Positions 1 through 6,003 of a DNA stretch of 9,095 nt are shown piece after piece. The stretch covers positions 1-9,095 of the forward strand of contig CAZYEX010000120.1 of NCBI GenBank assembly GCA_964646605.1. Reading direction: 5' to 3'. The translations under genes and the position numbers were made by a program. The number at the start of each line of letters is the position of its first letter. The first letter of the stretch is position 1. Origin of the DNA: SBAX01 sp964646605 (lineage in GTDB: Bacteria > Planctomycetota > Phycisphaerae > UBA1845). The notes below the pieces were generated by a model. That model saw only the letters and a program-made list of their open reading frames with translations. It was not told the origin of the DNA and did not search any database.

Positions 1-130
1 TCGCGGCCAACGAACACACCGGCCCCCCCGCCGCCATATCCACCGCATCGGCTGAATCTTTGGTGAACGTGGCCAAGCCGCATTCTTCCGGCGGATAGGT
101 CGATACAAAGAGCGGTCGAACGGGATACAC
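1..130 (-). CDS. Glycosyltransferase (GT4-like), N-terminal fragment, cut by window edge
   Basis: A 43-codon open frame starts at GTG 130 and runs off the left edge. The start is set by a near-perfect Shine-Dalgarno GAGGAGGTGA at about 135-144, six bases before the GTG. The N-terminus reads VYPVRPLFVSTYPPEECGLA and continues with TFTKDSADAVD. The FVSTYPP..CGxATFT signature is typical of the N-terminal Rossmann strand and first glycine-rich turn of GT-B fold family 4 glycosyltransferases, which move sugars from nucleotide donors to surface glycans. This start follows the HesB-like gene (stop at 158) by 27 bases, so the genes at 997, 547 and 130 may share a transcript. Acceptor and donor cannot be judged from 43 residues. 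The codons for residues 34-37 (ATG..GCGGCGGGGGGG..) include a seven-base G run. Confidence 0.72.
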   Translation of the reverse strand, partial: MYPVRPLFVSTYPPEECGLATFTKDSADAVDMAAGGPVCSLAA

Positions 131-157
131 GGGTCACCTCCTCAGGTTGTTCCTTGT

Positions 158-547
158 CTAATCGAAGGTCGGCCCGTGTTCCCCTGCCGAGGGAACCACG
201 CCGGTGAGCCCCGGGGAACGATGTTGGGAGCCAACCTCCCTCTCATGCACGTCCATATCTGCGGTTGACGATCCGCCGCCGCGCAACCGCAATCTCGGAC
301 CCTCGCCCGTCTCCGGAGTGTCGAGCATCCTGTTCCTGAGCAATTGCGACGACTGCTCGTCGAGCACCAGCACAATCCGGCCTTCATGGGAGAACGTGCC
401 GTCGGACGCGCAGGGCTTGTCAAGCCGTAGTGTCCAGCGTCGCCGCTTCTCTTGGCGCGTGAATCTCAGGGCGACATCGTCGCCGGCACTCTTTTTGACG
501 AGCTTTTCCGCCAAACGGACCCCGGCAGCTTTGGTTACGGTGAGCAC
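158..547 (-). CDS. HesB/IscA-fold-like protein lacking cluster cysteines
   Basis: A 129-residue protein starting at GTG 547. The Shine-Dalgarno GGAGG sits in the last codons of the upstream lysozyme-like gene, whose TAA abuts the GTG, so the two are probably translationally coupled. Residues 1-90 follow the layout of the A-type iron-sulfur carrier fold: VTKAAGVRLAEKL helix, a W-T-L-R-L-D-K-P strand, D-G-T-F-S-H-E-G-R-I-V-L-V-L-D, then a helix and TPETGEGPRLRLRG. The family's three conserved cysteine ligands are missing; the only cysteine visible is C46 in KPCASDG. It therefore probably does not carry a cluster and may be a structural or regulatory relative. The tail beyond residue 95 is Gly/His/Glu-rich and looks unstructured. 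Fold assignment is by motif spacing only, so it is tentative. Confidence 0.68.
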   Translation of the reverse strand: MLTVTKAAGVRLAEKLVKKSAGDDVALRFTRQEKRRRWTLRLDKPCASDGTFSHEGRIVLVLDEQSSQLLRNRMLDTPETGEGPRLRLRGGGSSTADMDVHEREVGSQHRSPGLTGVVPSAGEHGPTFD

Positions 548-997
548 TTAAAGGTCCTCCAATCCGTACGTTCGCCTCGAGAGCCTCGAAGATTCCGGGC
601 TGGTCTTGCAGACCAACACCTGCCGGACTTTTTGCCAATAGACTTTCGTCGCACCCTTCCCGTGTCCGCTTGGGCCGCCGTTGTGGATACGAGCCAAGGC
701 TTCGAAGTTCCGCTCCCGAAGGGCTTCTGGACAGTGTCTCTTCCAGTACGCCGACATTACTTCTTCCGAATACGCTTGTCCGCGGCACCTTGTCCACTTG
801 CCGCGAATTCCACTGTCTTTCCAATACGCGCGCGAAATCTGGTACGGACCGATCGACCTGCCGTCGTCGCCGACGGCCTGATTAGGCGGTCGAATGCCGG
901 ATGTCTCGACGGCCTGGATGGCTACAAACAGTGGCCGCAACTCATTGCCAGTTGCGACATGGACGGCGACGAAGGAGCACAGGCACGCGTGGATCAT
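548..997 (-). CDS. i-type lysozyme/destabilase-like protein
   Basis: A 149-residue protein. The order of motifs matches i-type (invertebrate-type, destabilase) lysozymes: AIQAVETSG (candidate catalytic Glu31), GDDGRSIGPYQI at 43-54 (Asp44/45 candidate second acid), SRAYWKDSG at 55-63, a W-x-x-C segment near 68-71, SEEVMSAYWKRHC at 77-89, then ALARIHNGGPSG near 100-111 and TKVYWQKV. Known members cleave peptidoglycan and some also split isopeptide bonds. The N-terminus (ACLCSFVAVHVATG) could be a weak signal peptide, but it lacks a basic n-region. ATG 997 has no clear ribosome binding site, and no NTG codon lies between it and an upstream in-frame stop at 1046-1048. Few cysteines remain compared with the disulfide-rich animal enzymes. 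The stop codon touches the next gene's GTG. Function is inferred from motifs; activity is not certain. Confidence 0.72.
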   Translation of the reverse strand: MIHACLCSFVAVHVATGNELRPLFVAIQAVETSGIRPPNQAVGDDGRSIGPYQISRAYWKDSGIRGKWTRCRGQAYSEEVMSAYWKRHCPEALRERNFEALARIHNGGPSGHGKGATKVYWQKVRQVLVCKTSPESSRLSRRTYGLEDL

Positions 998-1295
998 ATC
1001 GCACGAAACCCGTGTACTCTGGCCGCCACGAACCCGATGCCCGCCTCAATCGGGACGGCGACTACCGGATCGCACCATTCCAGATACTGTCGCACCCAGC
1101 ATGAATCACCCGAGGAGGTGTCATAGGCCGGTTTTCGTCTGACCCTGTCTGCGACAGCCGCCTTGTCGTCGGCATCCTGCCAAATCAACACTACATCCGC
1201 TCCATTTCGTGCTGCGGTTACTTGAACCGTGCGCTCTTCCTTATTTATTTAGCCTACCCGGTCTGTGGCTGTTACCAGGATCAGGCCATCGGAAA
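998..1295. other. Gap of about 300 bases between lipoprotein and lysozyme-like genes, possible gene remnants
   Basis: No confident gene. On the minus strand one frame is open from about 1240 to 994. It encodes a protein-like stretch (RTVQVTAARNGADVVLIW, then QDADDKAAVADR), but it has no credible start or ribosome binding site and ends in low-quality sequence overlapping the lysozyme-like gene. On the plus strand, about 1011-1104 encodes a stretch echoing the lysozyme motif (SG, eleven residues, DG, then RIAPFQI). The two readings overlap and cannot both be functional. The promoter of the 997-547-130 gene group must lie here or further upstream, but I see no clear -35/-10 pair. Just after the lipoprotein stop, a weak minus-strand stem (CCTGGT with ACCGGG) has no U-tract. 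Confidence 0.4.
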
Positions 1296-1703
1296 CTACG
1301 GAGCGACGACTTTCACCTTGAATTCCGCCGAGGTCGGCTGCCCGGTATCGGGTGTCCCCGTCACATAAACGCGATACTCACCGAGGGCAGCATCCTTGGT
1401 AGCTGTAATCTGGAGCTGAACGTCAGGTTTGTCACCTGCCTTGACCATGATGTTGGTCGGGTCGACGCCGATGCCATTGGACGCCTTGATTTGCAGTCTC
1501 ACGTCGCGCTTGAAATACTCGCCACGTTGAAGCGAGACGGCAACAGTTTGAAGTTCACCCTGCTTGACCTCCGTCGCAAAGGTCGGGACGGCGATCTTAA
1601 ATCCCTCGTCCCCGGACACACCGCCGCCTCGGGGGCCGGCAGATTGACAGCCGGATACAACCGCCAACGCCAACGTCATCACGAAAGTAATTGCAATCTT
1701 CAT
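1296..1703 (-). CDS. Secreted lipoprotein with Ig-like/NEW3-type domain
   Basis: A 135-residue protein starting at ATG 1703, chosen over the in-frame start at 1733 because AAGGAAAAAGCG precedes it and because it gives a clean signal peptide: MKIAITFVMTLALAVVSGC. The lipobox VSGC puts the lipidated cysteine at residue 19. A Gly-rich spacer to about residue 32 is followed by one beta-sandwich-like domain of about 100 residues: FKIAVPTF, VKQGELQTVAVSL, RDVRLQIKA, DPTNIMVKAGDKPDVQLQI, ALGEYRVYVTGT, AEFKVKVVAP. The alternating pattern and the 'KAGDKPDVQLQITATKDA' turn resemble NEW3/CARDB-like domains that sit on cell surfaces. It probably faces the periplasm or the cell exterior. It starts 75 bases after the upstream stop, so it may be cotranscribed. 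The precise family is not recognised. Confidence 0.8.
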   Translation of the reverse strand: MKIAITFVMTLALAVVSGCQSAGPRGGGVSGDEGFKIAVPTFATEVKQGELQTVAVSLQRGEYFKRDVRLQIKASNGIGVDPTNIMVKAGDKPDVQLQITATKDAALGEYRVYVTGTPDTGQPTSAEFKVKVVAP

Positions 1704-1778
1704 CGCTTTTTCCTTTTCAAAAACCTTGTACACTGGTCTTCATCAGAGAAATCGACCACGGCCCTAAAGGCCCCTCGT

Positions 1779-2474
1779 TCATAGCTCGTCCGCGGCCCGT
1801 ACCAGGTCGCGGATCATCGGATGTTCCGCCAATTGACCGGCCTCCAGCCGCATCAGATCGCCTTGGAACTCCTCGAGATGTCCCGTCAGCGATCCGGAGG
1901 AGCCCGTCCGCAGCGCGCCGAGCATACGAGGTGGCGCGAAGATCGTCAAACGGTTGATCTCGTGCTCTCCGGCTTTCTTCTGCAGCCACTCACCGATCTC
2001 GCGGGCGAATCGTCGCTCGTTTTCCGCGACATAGTGTGTCGTACCGCCCCCGGTCACGGGACGCACATGGTCTTGTTCCGGCAACGTGTTTCCCAGCCGC
2101 TCGCGCTCGTCGACATGTTGTGTACCGCGCTCGGTTACGCTACACCGGAGCAGTCGACAACGTTCCGCGTCCGCCAAAGCGAACCAAGCCTGCCTCTCTC
2201 GCAACGGAACCGTCCGGGTCATCGGTATTCTCCTTACAACCATGGCCTGTGACTTGCGGGCGCCTACCAAAATCAACCCGACTCCGCCGGCCAGCGCGAT
2301 GCCTCCCAGGATCGGCGGCAGCGGCAAGCTCTTCTTGGTATCAGCCGTTATGTTGAGCGACCCAACGTCCACCAGCGTCTCGCGCTGCGTATAACCGACT
2401 TTTCGCCATAGGAGAGCCGCTGCCCCCAAGACGGCCAGGATGATTCCTATCGCTACAAGGTGTGTGCGTTTCAA
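1779..2474 (-). CDS. Small two-helix membrane protein joined in frame to host attachment protein domain
   Basis: The frame is open far upstream, but the real start is TTG 2474: AAGGAG ends seven bases before it, and this start avoids overlapping the DUF3309 gene. Residues 1-80 form a small membrane protein with helices at about 6-22 and 50-70, separated by a YTQRETLVDVGSLNITAD hairpin and the PLPPILGGIALAGG motif. Homologous stand-alone proteins that I recall are about 70-75 residues long and end where this one reads GARKS. Residues 85-231 match the 'host attachment protein' family (PF10116, related to bacterial eRF1-like folds): WFALADAERCRLL near the start, FAPPRMLGALR, and a closing EHPMIRDLVRAAD. 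That part is the full usual length on its own. ATG 2222 has its own perfect ribosome binding site, so the second domain is likely made as a separate 147-residue protein. Whether the fusion is also made is open. Confidence 0.75.
   Translation of the reverse strand: MKRTHLVAIGIILAVLGAAALLWRKVGYTQRETLVDVGSLNITADTKKSLPLPPILGGIALAGGVGLILVGARKSQAMVVRRIPMTRTVPLRERQAWFALADAERCRLLRCSVTERGTQHVDERERLGNTLPEQDHVRPVTGGGTTHYVAENERRFAREIGEWLQKKAGEHEINRLTIFAPPRMLGALRTGSSGSLTGHLEEFQGDLMRLEAGQLAEHPMIRDLVRAADEL
2220..2236 (-). promoter_or_regulatory. Internal ribosome binding site and ATG for the host attachment protein
   Basis: On the minus strand TAAGGAG (2230-2236) is followed, after seven bases, by ATG 2222. 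The frame from here gives MTRTVPLRERQAWFALAD and runs to the stop at 1779, 147 residues. The TAA inside this site is one base out of frame with the upstream membrane protein; read in that other frame the upstream gene would end exactly here, as is usual for adjacent genes in an operon. This fits two separate genes merged by a small indel or a base-call error. Confidence 0.7.
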
Positions 2475-2554
2475 TTCCCGGCTCCTTGTGAGACTGTCAA
2501 ACAACTCACGGTTACACTCTCTTGTCTTGCCCTTCACTTCCGTGGCTGGGGTGA

Positions 2555-2710
2555 TCAGATGCGCCCCAAAAGCAGCAGAATGATCACAATGAGCAGAACC
2601 ACTCCAAGCCCGCCGCTCGGGTAATAACCCCAGTCTCTGCTGTGAGGCCACCTGGGCACCGCACCGAAAACCATCAGAATCAGGATCACGATTAGAACAG
2701 TGGAAATCAT
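2555..2710 (-). CDS. DUF3309 mini membrane protein
   Basis: A 51-residue protein starting at ATG 2710; AGGAG lies seven bases upstream, while the longer in-frame start at 2743 has none. It has an N-terminal helix (MISTVLIVILILMVFGAVP), the short conserved loop WPHSRDWGYYPSGGLG and a C-terminal helix ending LLLLGRI. This loop and the GRI ending are the hallmark of DUF3309, a very small inner-membrane family with unknown function, often found beside stress-response genes. It lies 42 bases after the permease stop and 80 bases before the TTG start at 2474. Confidence 0.88.
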   Translation of the reverse strand: MISTVLIVILILMVFGAVPRWPHSRDWGYYPSGGLGVVLLIVIILLLLGRI

Positions 2711-2752
2711 TTCCATTCTCCTATCAAAAACGGTCAAACACACAAAGTGCGT

Positions 2753-4663
2753 TCACGTGCACGCTCCTGCCATCGCCATCGGAACGATTTCCCGCCGCCC
2801 TGGTTTCTCGTGGCGGAGCAAGCGCGATTGGATTATTTGACGCACCTGTTCTCGAGCGTCGGCCAAGGTCCCAACAACATGCGTTGCGGCGCCGCAAGCG
2901 ATGCGCTCCTTTGCCTTGTTCAGGTCACCTTGTGTGTTCCACAATCCCACGACAAGATCCACTTCCGGAAAACGTCCACGAAGACGCTTACAAAGGTACC
3001 GCGCGTGCATCACGGCCGCAGGCGGCGTGGAGGAGATGCATATTACATCGACGTTTCGCTGATCGACAAGTTCGACCATCTCGCTGACCAGAGCCGTGAT
3101 CGAGACGGAGTGCACGATACGTCCCGGTCCTTCCAGTAATTGCGAGAGCATGAATGCCGCGATCTCGTCCGCATCGTCGTGAGCGGGAAGACAAAGTATG
3201 GAAATCGCTTCACGGTCGGCCGAGACAACGGGGCGGGAATCCGGGTCGGCGGCTTTTTCGACGTCGGCGGCCGCTTTTGCCTGCATGGCTTGCCAACGCT
3301 CACCCAATTCTTCAATCGAAGCCCTAATTCCCTGGAAAATGAACTTGTGCCTGCTTTCGTCGAGATCACCTCGATGCCATTGAGTCTCGGCCAGCGCCAA
3401 GGCGGGCACGAGCACCGCGTCATACACTTCGACCAGGGGCCTGTTTTCAAGTTCGTTCAGGACCAATTCGGCCGACTCCTCTTGATCTCCCGCCAGAAGC
3501 CGTTGATAGACTCGCGTTTTTGGATCAAGAACCGGCTCGTTGCCCAGCAAAACATCTAGGAAGGACAGTTGAGGAACGTGCTTGCCGATCACCAGAAGGC
3601 ACACGGTCAGCGGGGTAGCGAGAAGCAGCCCAATAGGTCCCCATAACCATGTCCAGAAAACAGCGGCCACTAGGACGGCGACGGACGACACGCCGGTGTT
3701 TTTGCCATAGATCCACGGTTCCATGACGTTGTTGACGAAAAGCTCCAGTGCCACAAATAGTCCAACCGTCAGCAACGGAGCCACCCAGGTTGTCGAGATC
3801 GCCAAGGAAAGGCCGATCGGCGCTGCCGCGGCGCCCCACGCGCCGATGTACGGTATGAACCTCAAGAATGTGGCCAGGATCCCCCACAGGGTCGCATTGG
3901 GCACGCCAATGAGGTAAAGCCCGATGCCGATCGGCACTCCGAAAGTGATATTGATGAACAATTGCATCAATAGGAAGCGGCTAACGCGCGAAGCGGCGTC
4001 TTCCAGGGCCTGCGTAGTCACGGTCAGTTGACCTCGCCCAACCAGGCGGATGAGGCGGTCCCGCAAGTCCTCACGCCGGAGCAGGAAGAAGACCACGAGA
4101 ATAATGACGAAGCTGGTCGAGCCCATCACTACGAGCATGGAACCGAACATGCCTCCGATCACTTGCACCGGGCTCGGCGGCGTGGAAACCACGCGGACCG
4201 GGGCGGGTCGTTCCTCAGGCGCCTCCGGCACTTGAACCGGAGTTGGTTCCGGAAGATTCTGGCTCACATCCTCGGCTGAGCTTCTTATCTTGCCCAGCGC
4301 GCCGCCAAGATAATCATTTACGGAATGCAATTTCGATTGAATGTTGCTCTGGTACTCAGGTATTTTCGGAGCCAGGTCGATCATTTGAAGCGCCGCCGTC
4401 CAGGCCCCCCCCCCGAGCAGCGAAAAAGCCAGGATCACCGTGGCCAACACGGCCGGGATCCGACCCACCCTCCGCCGCTCCAACCAGTCACAAATGGGAA
4501 CCAGCAGGAAGCTCAACAACGCGGCCAGCATCAAAGGTACCAGCAGGCTCTTGGCGAAGTGGAGAACCGCAACGACCACGGCGAGCGACACCAGAGTCAA
4601 CATCCACGACGACTTCGCGAAATGGTTCGTGTTGGTCATACGGTTCTCTTCGACGATTCTCAT
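2753..4663 (-). CDS. AI-2E/PerM-family permease with C-terminal degenerate B12-binding-like domain
   Basis: A 636-residue protein. Residues about 20-365 are an AI-2E family transporter: paired N-terminal helices (21-54), another at 70-92, a soluble Pro-rich segment (135-165), a helix at 170-196 followed by LLRREDLRDRLIRL, and the conserved core with GVPNATLWGILA, RFIPYIGAWG (268-277), NNVMEPWIYG and WGPIGLLLATPL (341-352). Members move small hydrophilic signals or ions across the inner membrane; substrates vary and cannot be told here. Residues about 385-455 look like the helical cap of B12-binding modules, and 485-610 like the Rossmann-type domain (ISILCLPAHDDADEIAAFML; VDVICISSTPPAAVMHARYL; DLVVGLWN). 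The cobalamin DxHxxG motif is replaced by AHDDAD, so cofactor binding is doubtful. An alternative start, ATG 4639, has a somewhat better GAAGAG ribosome site. A ten-G run lies in codons 83-86. The start is 12 bases after the lmo0937-type gene. Confidence 0.9.
   Translation of the reverse strand: MRIVEENRMTNTNHFAKSSWMLTLVSLAVVVAVLHFAKSLLVPLMLAALLSFLLVPICDWLERRRVGRIPAVLATVILAFSLLGGGAWTAALQMIDLAPKIPEYQSNIQSKLHSVNDYLGGALGKIRSSAEDVSQNLPEPTPVQVPEAPEERPAPVRVVSTPPSPVQVIGGMFGSMLVVMGSTSFVIILVVFFLLRREDLRDRLIRLVGRGQLTVTTQALEDAASRVSRFLLMQLFINITFGVPIGIGLYLIGVPNATLWGILATFLRFIPYIGAWGAAAAPIGLSLAISTTWVAPLLTVGLFVALELFVNNVMEPWIYGKNTGVSSVAVLVAAVFWTWLWGPIGLLLATPLTVCLLVIGKHVPQLSFLDVLLGNEPVLDPKTRVYQRLLAGDQEESAELVLNELENRPLVEVYDAVLVPALALAETQWHRGDLDESRHKFIFQGIRASIEELGERWQAMQAKAAADVEKAADPDSRPVVSADREAISILCLPAHDDADEIAAFMLSQLLEGPGRIVHSVSITALVSEMVELVDQRNVDVICISSTPPAAVMHARYLCKRLRGRFPEVDLVVGLWNTQGDLNKAKERIACGAATHVVGTLADAREQVRQIIQSRLLRHEKPGRREIVPMAMAGACT
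4405..4414 (-). repeat. G10 homopolymer inside the permease gene
   Basis: Ten consecutive C on the plus strand (ten G in the coding strand) encode the glycines of SLLGGGAW near residue 84 of the permease. A tract of this length is a slippage site; a single-base change would truncate the transporter soon after its third helix. In the sequence as given the frame is intact. Confidence 0.95.
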
Positions 4664-4675
4664 CCGTTCACGAGT

Positions 4676-4822
4676 CTACACGGGCCTCCGGCCTTGAATG
4701 ATTCGGACGAGCACGACAACAACGGCAACCACCAGCAGAATGTGAATCGATCCGCCGAAGGTGTAGGAAGTCATCAGTCCCAATAGCCACAGGATTAACA
4801 AAACTGCAAAGACTCCGAGCAT
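4676..4822 (-). CDS. lmo0937-type (DUF5670) mini membrane protein
   Basis: A 48-residue protein starting at ATG 4822, preceded by AAAGGAG with ideal spacing; the in-frame start at 4876 has no site and overlaps the upstream gene. It consists of two helices with the family signature: MLGVFAVLLILWLLGLMTSY, TFGGSIHILLVVAVVVVLV, then RIIQGRRPV. Such proteins sit in the cytoplasmic membrane; their function is unknown and they are often found in general-stress regulons. The next gene, the permease, begins 12 bases later. Confidence 0.88.
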   Translation of the reverse strand: MLGVFAVLLILWLLGLMTSYTFGGSIHILLVVAVVVVLVRIIQGRRPV

Positions 4823-4850
4823 GTTTCGCTCCTTTGGACGCTCACGTCCT

Positions 4851-5375
4851 TCACTCAGTCCCACCTTCAGATTCAACCGCGCCGGTTGAGTCGCAAGGAG
4901 ATCGGGTTTCCGCTCTTGCTGGAGCCTTGGCCACGGCGGCTGCGAGAATCGAATTCTGGACTACAGTGCGGACCATGCCGGCCAGCAGGGTTCCCATGGT
5001 TGCGAGCAAGAACGACTTCTTTGTTCGCGGGGCCTCCCGCTCCTGGCAGCTTGGTCGCCGCCCCTCTTCCGAGTTCGCTCGCGGTTTTTCGCCTGTCTCT
5101 TGCGGGGAAGGCGTCAACACGGCGCCCGTGACAAAGCCGACGGCGACCGCGGAACCGGTTACCAGCCAGGGATGCTGCCGGGCGCAGTAACGCAGACTCG
5201 CAACTCTTTCCAGGGTGTCTTTCATATCATACAGTGTCTGTAGCATCGCGCTCTTTGCGGCGGCGGCTTGATCGGCCAGAAAGCCGCGCTCACTTCCTCT
5301 CCGTGACAGCACTCGCCGCCCGTTCGGAGACACTGTGCCCGAAATCTGCCTGTTGCCGAGCTTGCCGATTCTCAT
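4851..5375 (-). CDS. YqjD/DUF3618-like membrane-anchored protein
   Basis: A 174-residue protein. An amphipathic helix, LADQAAAAKSAMLQTLYDMK (33-52), leads into RQHPWLVTGSAVAVGFVTGA (66-85), which matches the C-terminal anchor of DUF883/DUF3618-type proteins (HPW, then a Gly-rich membrane helix). A charged loop (95-118) and a second Gly/Ala helix, SFLLATMGTLLAGMVRTVV, follow. In enterobacteria, YqjD binds ribosomes at the membrane in stationary phase; that role is not shown here. The start is uncertain: ATG 5375 has AAAGGA ten or so bases upstream but would overlap the YqjE-like gene by 86 bases. GTG 5315 and ATG 5246 are alternatives, but the second would cut the helix. The Arg-rich first 30 residues lie in the overlap and may not be translated. 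Confidence 0.75.
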   Translation of the reverse strand: MRIGKLGNRQISGTVSPNGRRVLSRRGSERGFLADQAAAAKSAMLQTLYDMKDTLERVASLRYCARQHPWLVTGSAVAVGFVTGAVLTPSPQETGEKPRANSEEGRRPSCQEREAPRTKKSFLLATMGTLLAGMVRTVVQNSILAAAVAKAPARAETRSPCDSTGAVESEGGTE

Positions 5376-5847
5376 ACGTTTTGGCCGTCCTTTCTCGGGT
5401 GGTTCTCGTTCGTTTGGCCGCCAACAACTTTATCCCCAGCCCCAGGCCGGTTATCACCAGGAATCCAGCCACGATATTGCCCGCCCACATCCTGTCTCCT
5501 AGGAGCAGCGACAGACCCTCGGCTGCACCCCGGAGCATGCACCAGCTCGCCGCAACGATGAGTCCACTGACGGCGACGAACCCCAGAGCGGCCAAGCCAA
5601 CCCGGAAGACCATACCTCGCAGGGAAAGCTTGACCCCGTCGGTCCTGGCGCTCAGATAATAGGATGCGTACTCTGCCAGTTCGCGCACCCGCTGAGCGAG
5701 AAGTCCAATAGTGTCAGCTACTGGCATTGCCTCTGGTTCGAGATCATCCGTTGCTTCGGGTGCAAGGGCGTCGCCCATACACCGCTTTTTCGGTGTCTGT
5801 GGACCGTTCGTGGGCTGCGGTCGATCTCGGTCAGTTCTTTTGGCCAT
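5290..5847 (-). CDS. YqjE-like / holin superfamily III membrane protein
   Basis: A 185-residue protein starting at ATG 5847 with GGGGAG four bases upstream; the in-frame GTG at 5865 lacks a site. The first 45 residues are polar (MAKRTDRDRPQPTNGPQTPK). Then LLAQRVRELAEYASYYLSAR leads into a region with two membrane helices: FRVGLAALGFVAVSGLIVAA and NIVAGFLVITGLGLGIKLLA. The tail is basic. Helix positions and the pre-helix coiled segment match the YqjE/holin-X type proteins usually encoded next to YqjD; such proteins are thought to act in envelope stress or membrane organisation. The neighbours on both sides (DUF883-like and another HPW protein) support this. The longer polar N-terminus is unlike the enterobacterial protein. 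Confidence 0.82.
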   Translation of the reverse strand: MAKRTDRDRPQPTNGPQTPKKRCMGDALAPEATDDLEPEAMPVADTIGLLAQRVRELAEYASYYLSARTDGVKLSLRGMVFRVGLAALGFVAVSGLIVAASWCMLRGAAEGLSLLLGDRMWAGNIVAGFLVITGLGLGIKLLAAKRTRTTRERTAKTYENRQARQQADFGHSVSERAASAVTERK

Positions 5848-6003
5848 GCACTCCCCGTACCGCACGAACTCGAACCCCGCGTCGGGGACGAATGCGGAAC
5901 ACTAGTCCAGCGTGCCCCGCGGGCGGCGCTTTCGAGCCGCTGGTTCGCCCGCGGCCTGCCACGCCGCCAATCCTCCTCGGCCTGTCGCAGCCCCGACGCC
6001 AGA
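5848..6003. other. Intergenic region with strong inverted repeats
   Basis: Between the DUF883-like stop and the YqjE-like start lie 156 GC-rich bases with no gene. They contain a perfect 9-bp inverted repeat (CCGCGGGCG at 5917-5925 with CGCCCGCGG at 5946-5954) and a 5-bp triloop hairpin (CCCCG-CGT-CGGGG, 5875-5887). Neither is followed by a U-tract, so they are not classic terminators. They may stabilise message ends, attenuate transcription or be a dispersed palindrome. Confidence 0.6.

Noticed and set aside
452..1126. Plus-strand open frame of 224 codons
   Set aside because: It lies antisense to the lysozyme-like and HesB-like genes, has no ribosome binding site and shows only low-complexity Arg/Pro-rich sequence. 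The minus-strand genes have recognisable motifs and coupling.
1209..1784. Plus-strand open frame of 191 codons
   Set aside because: It is antisense to the lipoprotein, which has a lipobox and good start; no motif is seen in the plus frame.
2475..2651. Longer start of the joined membrane/host-attachment frame at 2651
   Set aside because: The extra 59 residues overlap the DUF3309 gene, have no ribosome site and are not protein-like; TTG 2474 has a perfect site.
4325..4786. Plus-strand open frame rich in Gln, His and Arg
   Set aside because: Antisense to the permease and the DUF5670-type gene; the composition is that of a shadow frame.
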